From Akkermansia sp. (GTDB lineage: Bacteria; Verrucomicrobiota; Verrucomicrobiia; Verrucomicrobiales; Akkermansiaceae): a DNA stretch of 5,475 bases. Where the stretch lies: the NCBI GenBank assembly GCA_020047775.1, contig JAIFNK010000014.1, positions 1 to 5,475 of the forward strand. Reading direction: 5' to 3'. Shown one piece after another: positions 1 to 5,398 of this stretch (position 1 is its first letter; each line of letters starts with the position of its first letter). Both the position numbers and the translations under genes were made by a program. The notes below the pieces were generated by a model. That model had not been told where the DNA came from and ran no database searches. It saw only the letters and a program-made list of their open reading frames with translations.

Positions 1-2
1 CC

Positions 3-71
3 TGCCGTGAGCGTAGATTTCTAGACCGCTTTGCCAAGGATTCTTTTGGCATCGGTTTTTCGGAGTGGTGA
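3..71 (+). CDS. Possible 3' end of an upstream gene (partial, uncertain)
   Basis: The frame starting at base 3 is open from the window edge to a TGA at 69-71. It would give a C-terminus of 22 residues that is rich in charged and aromatic residues and ends in GFSEW. I do not recognise it. Codon third positions are only about half G/C, lower than in the genes further right, so it may be noise or a gene of different origin. A competing frame starting at base 1 ends at TAG 22-24 after seven residues. The hairpin at 32-51 lies inside this frame, which fits better with an upstream gene ending at 24. Confidence is low. Confidence 0.15.
   Translation, partial: CRERRFLDRFAKDSFGIGFSEW
32..60 (+). terminator. 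Terminator-like hairpin with T-run
   Basis: TGCCAA (32-37) pairs perfectly with TTGGCA (46-51). Two G-T wobble pairs can extend the stem inward, leaving an ATTC loop. Four bases later comes a run of five T (56-60). This is the layout of a rho-independent terminator on the plus strand and would end a transcript entering from the left edge. The stem is short and only half G/C, so strength is uncertain. Confidence 0.4.
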
Positions 72-80
72 ACGGGGTCC

Positions 81-94
81 TAGAATATATAAAT
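81..94 (+). promoter_or_regulatory. AT-rich -10-like stretch upstream of the transposase remnant
   Basis: The bases 81-94 (TAGAATATATAAAT) are the most AT-rich spot in the left part and contain two -10-like hexamers, TAGAAT at 81-86 and TATAAA at 88-93. They lie about 45-55 bases before the likely ATG at 137. No convincing -35 hexamer sits at the proper distance, so a promoter is possible but not shown. Confidence 0.2.
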
Positions 95-123
95 ACGAAG
101 ATTGACCCGGGCTGTTTTCCGCA

Positions 124-127
124 GGAG
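124..127 (+). promoter_or_regulatory. Ribosome binding site of the transposase remnant
   Basis: GGAG at 124-127, within CAGGAGA, lies nine bases before the ATG at 137. It is the only clear Shine-Dalgarno sequence in front of any gene in this window. It selects ATG 137 over the GTG at 65, whose frame is open but whose first 24 residues do not resemble the family. Confidence 0.6.
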
Positions 128-136
128 ATTTCACGC

Positions 137-304
137 ATGGCCAGACAGCCGAGATTCAAATACCCTGGAGCTGTGTATCACGTGATGGCCCGTGGAGATG
201 GAGGAAAGCCGCTTTTCCTTCAGAAGGAGGACCACGAGTCGTTCCTCTATTGGCTGGAGAAGATCTGCGGGAGTCACGGTTGGCGGGTGCATGCCTGTGA
301 ATAG
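137..304 (+). pseudogene. Truncated REP-associated tyrosine transposase (RAYT, IS200-like Y1 family), N-terminal fragment
   Basis: The 55-residue product begins MARQPRFKYPGAVYHVMARG, the typical opening of Y1 transposases of the REP-associated (RAYT) group, whose full-length members usually exceed 150-200 residues. These enzymes nick and join single-stranded DNA at hairpins through a His-x-His metal site and a catalytic tyrosine. Here the frame stops with TAG at 302-304, directly after WRVHACE. In relatives this is about where the strand leading to the His-Tyr-His motif begins. Both the HUH motif and the catalytic Tyr are therefore absent and the fragment cannot be active. The ATG at 137 is preceded by a good ribosome binding site. 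Codon third positions are less G/C-rich than in the neighbouring genes, as expected for a mobile element. Family assignment rests on recognition of the N-terminal motif only. Confidence 0.8.
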
Positions 305-310
305 GGCCAG

Positions 311-327
311 GTGCCAACTACTGGCAC
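311..327. repeat. Perfect inverted repeat at the transposase truncation point
   Basis: GTGCCA (311-316) and TGGCAC (322-327) are exact reverse complements around a five-base loop, ACTAC. The hairpin starts seven bases after the transposase stop codon. There is no T-run behind it, so it does not look like a terminator. Small stem-loops of this size are typical substrates of RAYT enzymes, so it may be a REP-type element, but copies elsewhere would be needed to prove that. Confidence 0.4.
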
Positions 328-431
328 TACTTAGATGAAAGGTCCGAGGCGGCAGGTTGGGGAAAGCAGCGAAGAAGTCCCGTCGGGAATCCCAGCAGGC
401 AAGACCCACGCTTGAATTACCCGGCACCCCG

Positions 432-439
432 CCCTAGGG
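432..439. repeat. 8-bp perfect palindrome upstream of the Fe-S scaffold gene
   Basis: CCCTAGGG at 432-439 is fully self-complementary and ends ten bases before the ATG at 450. It could be a regulator half-site pair, or chance in GC-rich DNA. It includes the in-frame TAG (435-437) that limits the scaffold gene on its 5' side. No second copy was noticed in the window. Confidence 0.2.
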
Positions 440-449
440 TCTGCGCCCG

Positions 450-917
450 ATGAGTTCGTTTGAAACCAAAATCCAGGAAGCGCTTGCGAATCCCAAGAAC
501 CAGGGGGAAATCGAGGACGCCGATGCCATGGGCACGGTCGGCTCGCCCGAGTGCGGCGACATGCTGCGGATGTGGCTGAAATTCACCGAAAAGGACGGCA
601 AGCGTGTGATCGACCGGGCTTCGTTCCAAGCATTCGGCTGCCAGACAGCGATCGCCGTGGCATCGATGGCCACCGAATTGCTGCGCGGAAAAACGGCGGA
701 GGAGGCGAAACATCTCACCGTGCAGGAACTCACCGGTGAGCTCGGCCCGCTGCCGCCGATGAAGATCCACTGCGGCCAACTCGTGGAAGGCGCGCTGCGG
801 AACGCCTTGGACAACGACGCTCCCGCCGGGCCGGCACCCGGAAACATGGCTCCCACCCTGGCGGCTTCGCTCCACCGCCCCGCTGCCGGGAAGCTCCGGA
901 TCGTCCCCATCGAGTGA
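450..917 (+). CDS. Iron-sulfur cluster assembly scaffold protein, NifU/IscU N-terminal family
   Basis: The 155-residue cytoplasmic protein should hold a transient Fe-S cluster built from cysteine-derived sulfur and pass it to client proteins. The family pattern is clear: NPKNQGEIEDADAMG (14-28), GSPECGD (31-37), FGCQTA (62-67) and LPPMKIHCG (101-109). The three cluster cysteines C35, C64 and C108, the conserved D37 and H107 before the last cysteine are all present. LPPMK matches the LPPVK site with which IscU binds the chaperone HscA. The domain ends near residue 124. A Pro/Ala-rich tail of about 30 residues follows, and no C-terminal Nfu domain is fused. ATG 450 is chosen because an in-frame TAG lies at 435-437 and only a CTG stands between. 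No strong Shine-Dalgarno sequence is visible. No cysteine desulfurase or chaperone gene lies nearby, so the choice between the IscU, NifU and SufU labels is open. Confidence 0.9.
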   Translation: MSSFETKIQEALANPKNQGEIEDADAMGTVGSPECGDMLRMWLKFTEKDGKRVIDRASFQAFGCQTAIAVASMATELLRGKTAEEAKHLTVQELTGELGPLPPMKIHCGQLVEGALRNALDNDAPAGPAPGNMAPTLAASLHRPAAGKLRIVPIE

Positions 918-935
918 GCTGCGGATTTTTATTTT
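892..935 (+). terminator. Weak terminator-like structure at the end of the scaffold gene
   Basis: AGCTC (892-896) can pair with GAGCT (916-920), with a further GAT/ATC pairing (899-901 with 909-911) inside the loop. After five bases comes a T-rich run, TTTTTATTTT (926-935), conspicuous in this GC-rich DNA. It spans the TGA at 915-917. The long imperfect loop makes it a weak candidate. The remaining intergenic stretch to 997 shows no other feature. Confidence 0.25.
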
Positions 936-997
936 CCCGGACGGCGATAGAGAGCCCGGTCCATCGGCGTTAGCTATTTCTCACACCCATCGATTCC

Positions 998-2755
998 GTG
1001 CTCGAACTCAAAGAAGTCAGTTTCACCATCCGCAAAGACGGCGAGGAGGTTCCCCTGGTGGATCGCGTCTCGCTGCTGGTCCCGAAAGGGCATTTCATGG
1101 CGATCGTCGGCCCCTCGGGTTGCGGAAAAACGACGCTGCTGAAGACCATCGCGGGCCTCAATCCGGAGTCCGCCGGCACCTTGTTCTGGGATGCGCGGAA
1201 TTTGTCTCAGGAAGGGGATTTTTCGCCATCGGAAATCGGCTACGTGCCACAATTTTCCATCGCGTATGACCCGCTGACCGTGGACGAATCAGTGGAAGCC
1301 GCCACCCGCCTGCGCGTCCGCTGCCGGAATACCGAGGAGCTCGACCACCGCATCGACCAGGTGCTTGAGGAAACCGGGCTGAGCCCGATCAGCGACCGGC
1401 AGGTGAAAGTCCTCTCAGGCGGGCAAAAGCGCCGCCTCGGGCTGGCGATGGAGCTGGTCTCCGATCCCAAGCTGCTGCTTTGCGACGAGGTCACCTCCGG
1501 CCTCGATCCGCGGTCGGAGCGCGAAATCGTGCGACTCCTGCATGACCTGTCGCGCAAGGACGGCCGGATCGTGCTGTCGGTGACCCACTCGCTGGCGCAC
1601 CTCGAGCTGTATGACTCCATCCTGGTGCTGCACGAGGGCAAGGTGGCGTTTCATGGTCCGCCTGACCAGTTGACCCACTATTTTTCCGTGACGGACACCG
1701 AGGAGGTCTATCCGCGACTGGCGACGCAGCCGGCCGAGCGCTGGCACGAATCCTGGCAGAAACACCGCGAATCCTATCAGCGGATGGTCCGCAAGAACCG
1801 CTCGCGCCTCATCGCAAGCGGCGAACTCCACGTCCCGCCGGAACACGCCGCCGTGGAAAGTGGCGATTCCGAGAAGGACCGGCCGGATCCGGACGCACCC
1901 GAGTTGCCCGGGTTTTTCAGCCAGTTCGCCACGCTGCTGTCCCGCCGCTGGCGGATTTTTTTCCGCGACCGCGGGCAGGTGTTCCTGCAACTCGCGATCA
2001 TCCTGTGTTTCCCCATCCTCGTCACGATTTTCAGCGACAAGGCCTCGGGCAACATCCGCCGCTACTCGGACGTCAGGCAGACGGACATCGCCGCAGCCAT
2101 CCAGGAGCAACAAAGCGTGCGCGGGGACCAAGCCAAGGTCGGTTCGGCCATTTCCGGCATCATCATGTTCCAAGTGGTGCTGCTCTCGCTGATGGGTTCG
2201 AACAACTCCGCGCGGGAAATCGCCGGCGAGCGGCCGATTTATGAAAAGGAGAAATTCGGCGGGCTGCGACCCACCGCTTACCTCGCCTCCAAGGTGGCTT
2301 TCCTCGCCTGTCTCGTGATCGGCCAGTCGTTGTGGATGGCGTTTTTCGTCAACTTCTTCGGCACCTTCCGGGGGAATTTTATCGAGCACGCCGGGTTCCT
2401 GCTGCTGGTCAACGCATCGATGACCGGCATCTGCCTGGCGATTTCCTCGCTCATGCGGACGGCCGAGCAGGCATCCTTGCTTTCGATCTATCTCGTTGGA
2501 TTCCAGCTCCCTCTGTCGGGTGCCGTGCTCGCGCTGCCGGAAAATATCGAGGCATTCACCCGCCCGTTCATTTCAGCATATTGGGCGTGGTCCGGCTCCG
2601 TCGAGGCACTGCAAACCCAGGTGCATGACGCCGTGAAGTCGGTGATCGACACCAGCCTGTCGCCCCAGAGTGCCTGCCTTTACGCCCTCGGTGCCCACAT
2701 CGCCGTGGCGCTCATCGCGGCCTGGGCCGGCGTCCGCAGACCGCAATGGGATTGA
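998..2755 (+). CDS. ABCG-like half-transporter: ABC ATPase fused to an ABC-2 type permease
   Basis: This 585-residue inner-membrane protein has an N-terminal ATPase and a C-terminal permease, the order of ABCG/White half-transporters, and should dimerise to export an unknown substrate. In the ATPase, Walker A is GPSGCGKT (38-45), the Q-loop glutamine is Q85, the signature is LSGGQKRR (139-146), Walker B is LLLCDE (159-164) with catalytic E164, the D-loop is SGLD (167-170) and the switch histidine is H197. All key residues are intact. A charged linker (about 231-305) leads to RRWRIFFRDRG (316-326) and about six hydrophobic segments, near 328-346, 384-399, 430-454, 463-484, 494-513 and 560-578. 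AREIAGERPIYEKEK (405-419) matches the coupling-helix region of ABCG proteins. There is no FHA domain, unlike some bacterial relatives. GTG 998 is the start because TAG at 971-973 closes the frame, no ATG intervenes and the first beta-strand begins at residue 2. No Shine-Dalgarno sequence is seen. Family length is normal. Confidence 0.9.
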   Translation: MLELKEVSFTIRKDGEEVPLVDRVSLLVPKGHFMAIVGPSGCGKTTLLKTIAGLNPESAGTLFWDARNLSQEGDFSPSEIGYVPQFSIAYDPLTVDESVEAATRLRVRCRNTEELDHRIDQVLEETGLSPISDRQVKVLSGGQKRRLGLAMELVSDPKLLLCDEVTSGLDPRSEREIVRLLHDLSRKDGRIVLSVTHSLAHLELYDSILVLHEGKVAFHGPPDQLTHYFSVTDTEEVYPRLATQPAERWHESWQKHRESYQRMVRKNRSRLIASGELHVPPEHAAVESGDSEKDRPDPDAPELPGFFSQFATLLSRRWRIFFRDRGQVFLQLAIILCFPILVTIFSDKASGNIRRYSDVRQTDIAAAIQEQQSVRGDQAKVGSAISGIIMFQVVLLSLMGSNNSAREIAGERPIYEKEKFGGLRPTAYLASKVAFLACLVIGQSLWMAFFVNFFGTFRGNFIEHAGFLLLVNASMTGICLAISSLMRTAEQASLLSIYLVGFQLPLSGAVLALPENIEAFTRPFISAYWAWSGSVEALQTQVHDAVKSVIDTSLSPQSACLYALGAHIAVALIAAWAGVRRPQWD

Positions 2756-2891
2756 GTGGCAAATCCTGAAACGCGGGATAGCTGGCATACTGAAATTCCG
2801 GACTCACGGTTTCCACTCGATTTTTTCAGATCCCTTGCCACCTTGTCACTCGAACCCCGTCCGCCCAGTCACCCGACCTCAGGATCCTAGC

Positions 2892-2905
2892 CTTTCAGCT
2901 TTCAG
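2892..2905. repeat. Tandem heptamer CTTTCAG x2 before the small membrane protein gene
   Basis: CTTTCAG occurs twice without a gap (2892-2898 and 2899-2905), ending 11 bases before the ATG at 2917. It lies where a ribosome binding site or a regulator site would be, but it is not Shine-Dalgarno-like. The rest of the 161-bp gap (2756-2916) holds no gene, no clear promoter and only a poor hairpin near 2792-2813. Confidence 0.3.
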
Positions 2906-2916
2906 AATTTACCCCA

Positions 2917-3321
2917 ATGGCCCGCCGCGCAAGCTCTCATCTTCATCCAGGGATCATCATCGGTGCCGTCGTCGCCATCGTGTTGGCGGTCGTCGCCGGC
3001 AAATCCTTCGTCGGTAAAAAATCCGCGACTTTCGGCGACGTCGCCAAGCTCAGCGTGAGCGAACTGCTCGACAACGGCAACAGCCTGCGCGGCAACGAGT
3101 ACGTCATCGAAGGCCAGATCGAGGAAAAACTCCAATGGACCACCAACCGCGGCCAATTGGTCAGCGTGCGGGTGGACGCCGGTTCCGACGACGAGTTTGT
3201 CGGCATCGAGATTCCCCAGGAGTTCAACAAGCTCAACATCGACACCAAGCAAAAATACGCCTTCCGCGTGAAGTTCCGGCAAGGCGGCATCCCCGTGGCC
3301 ACCGGCGTCAACCGCCTCTAA
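2917..3321 (+). CDS. Small membrane-anchored protein with a possible OB-fold domain
   Basis: The product has 134 residues. A basic start (MARRASSHLH) is followed by one hydrophobic segment (about 12-28, GIIIGAVVAIVLAVVAG), so it is probably an N-in anchor with the rest in the periplasm. The soluble part (about 38-134) alternates short strands: NEYVIEGQIEEKLQW (60-74), QLVSVRVDAG (80-89), FVGIEIPQEF (94-103) and YAFRVKFRQGGIPVATGV (114-131). The phrase around 60-68 resembles the first strands of OB-fold proteins such as the tRNA_anti-like families. This is a resemblance by eye, without a specific family. There are no cysteines and no catalytic motif. It is followed after 17 bases by the gene at 3339, so both are probably one transcript. 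ATG 2917 lacks a Shine-Dalgarno sequence, but the membrane segment begins directly after it. Function is unknown. Confidence 0.75.
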   Translation: MARRASSHLHPGIIIGAVVAIVLAVVAGKSFVGKKSATFGDVAKLSVSELLDNGNSLRGNEYVIEGQIEEKLQWTTNRGQLVSVRVDAGSDDEFVGIEIPQEFNKLNIDTKQKYAFRVKFRQGGIPVATGVNRL

Positions 3322-3338
3322 AACCCCACCACCGTCAC

Positions 3339-5252
3339 ATGAAACCCCGGTTTTTGCTCCCGTTTTGCCTCGCAGGCCTCTCCCATGGCCAGGTTTACAC
3401 CCCGCCGCCCGCCGGAGAACGGCCCGCGCCCGCAGCGACACCCACCGACAGCGCGCCACCGGCCGAGAAAAAACAGCCCGCCGCCGGCCCGCTCGGTCAG
3501 GAAATCCCGCTGCTCGACCCGTCCGCTGAAACCATCACCGTCGGCGGCGTGGCCATCCCGCTCGGCGACAACCGTCTGCTCAAAGCCCGGTTTGAAAAAT
3601 ACCTGAGCCAGCCGCCGGAAAGCGACGAGGCCGCCGCCAAATACCGTCAGACCATCGCAGAAATTCTAGCAACCATTTCCCCCTTCCGGACCGGCGGCCC
3701 TGACCTTTACGCCGCCTTCAAACAACTTCCCGGGGCCTCCTCCTACCCCGGCGACGCCAACCTCTGCGGCTCCCTCGCCGAGTCCATCTACATGGCAATG
3801 CTCGCCAAGCAGGATGTCAATGGCCTCACCAAACTCAACAAGTCCATGGAGGATGAGAAAAAAGAGATCATCGCGGAGGGCGACTGGAAGGCCCGCCACG
3901 AGCGCGACAACGAGATGGGCGCGACCAAGGACCCCAAGGCCAAAGGTGGGGCGGCGCAACCCGCAAAAAATCCGGGTGCCGGCGTGAACTCGCTGAAATA
4001 CGTCGACACCCTCCGCCGCATCACCGAGATCGAAGCGTTGAAAAAAGCCAACATCGTGCGCACCGAGGCCGGCACCATCCGGACCAAGGCACAATACCAG
4101 GTCAGCATGATCCAGTGGTTCGTCCAGCGCCGCTATGAACACGTGTTGATGGCCGCCCGCTTCTACAACCAGATTTGGAAAGACGGCGACACCACCCTCC
4201 GCGTGGACAAGAGCTCGGATGTCTCCAAGTTGTTTTCCGAATCCGTCGGAGTCAGCCCGACCGTCGCCTCCCTGGACTCGCTCTCGAACGAGGCGATCCG
4301 CGAGACCAGCAAATACATTGAGGCCTTCGAACTGATGCTCTCCCGCGACGAGCTCCACAACGCCTCGCAGCGGCTGATGGAAGCCTACGCCCTCGGCGAG
4401 TACTTATCCCCGGTCGCCACCTTGTCACTGGAGAAAAAGCGCCGCATCGCCGAATACGTCCGCGATCTCCATGAACTCTACGGCACGCTCCAAGCCCGCG
4501 ATTACACAAAAACCATGGAACTGGCCGCCCGCCTGAAGAGTGCCGCCAAGGACTTCCCCTCCTCCAAGGTGGACAGCGCCATCGCCGGCTACACCCTCGC
4601 CTCCGATCTCGCCATCGAAGAGGCCAAGGCCCACCTGCTCGCCAAGGAAAGCGACAAGGCCGCCGAGAAAATCAAAGCCGCCGCCGAGATCTGGCCGACC
4701 AATCCCAAGCTCAAGGAATTCCGCACGCTCGTCAGCAACTCCAGCAGCCTGGTCACCGCGCGCAATGATTTCGACCGCCTGCTGGGCGAAGGAAATTTCC
4801 GTGAAATCGCCCGCCGACAATATGAAATCGCCCCGGTCATCCAAGGCGACGCCACCCGTGAGGATGCCTTCAAGCAGATCATGACCAATCTCCGGAAAAT
4901 CGAAATCGCCCTCGAAAAGGCCTCGGAATTCAGCAAGAGCGGTCAAAACTACGCCGCCTGGGAGCAACTCGCCGAACTGCGCGAACAATTCCCGGACGAT
5001 CCGAAACTCGGCCGCGAGTTAGAGCTGCTCGCCCCGAAAGTCGCCGATTTCACCCTCGCCCTCGACAAGGCGGGCCAGTTTGAAAAGCGCAACCCGAAGC
5101 AGGTCGGCTCCGCGCTTTCCTGGTATCTCAAGGCGCGCAGCATCTATCCGCAAAGCAACCTCGCCGACGCCGGCACCAAGCGCCTCGCCAACGAGATTCT
5201 GCCCGGCGACGACAGTACGTCCTCGATCTCGACTCCCGAAAAGGAATACTGA
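3339..5252 (+). CDS. Secreted alpha-helical protein with TPR-like repeats, function unknown
   Basis: The frame is open further upstream, but ATG 3339 is chosen: MKPRFLLPFCLAGLSHG is a short signal peptide, probably cut near residue 17, and it starts 17 bases after the preceding stop. The 637-residue product would be periplasmic or surface-exposed. C10 does not sit in a proper lipobox. A Pro/Ala-rich linker (about 20-50) is followed by a long, mostly helical body rich in Ala, Lys and Glu. From about 380 on, helix pairs recur with an aromatic-Pro turn: DFPSSKVDSA (405-414), IWPTNPKLKE (451-460), QFPDDPKLGR (550-559) and IYPQSNLADA (602-611), a TPR-like pattern. No enzymatic motif is seen. I do not recognise a named family. 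It probably works with the membrane-anchored protein upstream. The last 12 residues, after LPGDD, are low in character, and another frame looks coding from there to 5308, so the C-terminus may be altered by a frameshift. Confidence 0.8.
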   Translation: MKPRFLLPFCLAGLSHGQVYTPPPAGERPAPAATPTDSAPPAEKKQPAAGPLGQEIPLLDPSAETITVGGVAIPLGDNRLLKARFEKYLSQPPESDEAAAKYRQTIAEILATISPFRTGGPDLYAAFKQLPGASSYPGDANLCGSLAESIYMAMLAKQDVNGLTKLNKSMEDEKKEIIAEGDWKARHERDNEMGATKDPKAKGGAAQPAKNPGAGVNSLKYVDTLRRITEIEALKKANIVRTEAGTIRTKAQYQVSMIQWFVQRRYEHVLMAARFYNQIWKDGDTTLRVDKSSDVSKLFSESVGVSPTVASLDSLSNEAIRETSKYIEAFELMLSRDELHNASQRLMEAYALGEYLSPVATLSLEKKRRIAEYVRDLHELYGTLQARDYTKTMELAARLKSAAKDFPSSKVDSAIAGYTLASDLAIEEAKAHLLAKESDKAAEKIKAAAEIWPTNPKLKEFRTLVSNSSSLVTARNDFDRLLGEGNFREIARRQYEIAPVIQGDATREDAFKQIMTNLRKIEIALEKASEFSKSGQNYAAWEQLAELREQFPDDPKLGRELELLAPKVADFTLALDKAGQFEKRNPKQVGSALSWYLKARSIYPQSNLADAGTKRLANEILPGDDSTSSISTPEKEY

Positions 5253-5308
5253 CCGCCACCGCCATCGAGGTGAAACCCGACAAGGCCGCCAAGCCGGAGA
5301 AAAAGTGA
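5213..5308 (+). pseudogene. Likely displaced C-terminus of the TPR-like protein (frameshifted tail)
   Basis: In the phase one base back from the gene at 3339, the sequence reads QYVLDLDSRKG, then ILTATAIEVKP and a Lys/Ala/Pro-rich end, to a TGA at 5306-5308. That is 31 residues, most codons ending in G or C as in the real genes. The part beyond the annotated stop (5253-5305) is especially gene-like. No own start codon or ribosome binding site is visible. Joining the two phases near 5208-5215 gives LPGDD followed by QYVLDLD, a smooth protein sequence. A one-base loss in the genome, a sequencing error, or a translational shift could each explain it. No classic slippery heptamer is seen at the junction, so a plain indel is most likely. 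Confidence 0.45.
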
Positions 5309-5309
5309 C

Positions 5310-5327
5310 ACAGGCATTCCTGCCCGT
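5310..5327. repeat. REP-like hairpin
   Basis: ACAGGCA (5310-5316) and TGCCCGT (5321-5327) form a stem around TTCC. On the plus strand there is one A-C mismatch. On the minus strand the same position becomes a G-T wobble, so all seven positions can pair. It starts two bases after the stop codon at 5306-5308. From memory, motifs of the ACAGGCATTCCTGCCTGT type are widely scattered in verrucomicrobial genomes; this could not be checked here. There is no T-run directly behind it. Confidence 0.4.
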
Positions 5328-5351
5328 TCTTCCACGCGCCTGAAATCACAC

Positions 5352-5372
5352 CAAATTCCGATTTGATTTTTT
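5352..5372 (+). terminator. Weak terminator-like hairpin behind the TPR-like gene
   Basis: CAAAT (5352-5356) and ATTTG (5361-5365) pair around TCCG, and a run of six T follows at 5367-5372. The position, after the last gene of the pair and before the next ATG at 5399, fits a transcription end. The stem has a single G-C pair and is thus weak. Confidence 0.3.
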
Positions 5373-5398
5373 CCCGGCAGCGTTCACAAGCTCAGGGC

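Larger units (their letters stand above)
301..453 (+). pseudogene. Possible second, out-of-frame relic of the same transposase
   Basis: Another phase is open from 301 to a TGA at 451-453. Its translation contains NYWHYLDERSEAAGWGKQRR, which faintly resembles the middle-to-C-terminal region of RAYT proteins, where a Tyr-x-x-Tyr-Leu-x-x-Arg helix follows the catalytic core. If so, an internal deletion removed the HUH and Tyr core and joined the N-terminus (137-304) to a later part out of frame. The rest of the frame is Pro/Arg-rich and shows nothing recognisable. It has no start codon of its own. The TGA overlaps the ATG of the Fe-S scaffold gene by ATGA. The match is by eye and weak. Confidence 0.25.

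Noticed and set aside
378..393. Overlapping small palindromes TCCCGTCGGGA and GGGAATCCC behind the transposase relic.
   Set aside because: They share bases, have stems of about four pairs and cannot form together; too short to separate from chance in this GC-rich stretch.
1951..1966. GCGGA, a T-run and TCCGC inside the ABC transporter gene, looking like a hairpin or a slippage site.
   Set aside because: It encodes a conserved-looking stretch (RIFFRD) at the start of the permease, the frame continues undisturbed, and the T-run sits in the loop rather than behind a stem.
1415..2389. A 324-codon open frame on the minus strand, opposite the ABC transporter.
   Set aside because: It is antisense to a gene with intact ATPase motifs, its translation is rich in Arg, His and Gly without a recognisable domain, and long antisense frames are expected opposite GC-rich codons.
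2792..2826. Possible terminator after the ABC transporter (GAAATTCCG with CGGTTTC, then six T).
   Set aside because: The stem has a two-base bulge and the T-run begins seven bases after it, so it is too imperfect to list as a feature.
3135..3338. Upstream extension of the 3339 gene to an ATG at 3135.
   Set aside because: The added 68 residues are Arg/His/Pro-rich, overlap the preceding gene in another phase and would bury the signal peptide that begins at 3339.
3666..4358. A 230-codon open frame on the minus strand, opposite the TPR-like gene.
   Set aside because: The translation is Gly/Val/Asp-rich without domains and mirrors the codon bias of the plus-strand gene, which has a signal peptide and a good context.
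2837..4429. The 14-base word GCCACCTTGTCACT occurs at 2837-2850 and again at 4416-4429.
   Set aside because: It is a single exact match, one copy intergenic and one coding, with no similarity on either side; chance is a sufficient explanation.
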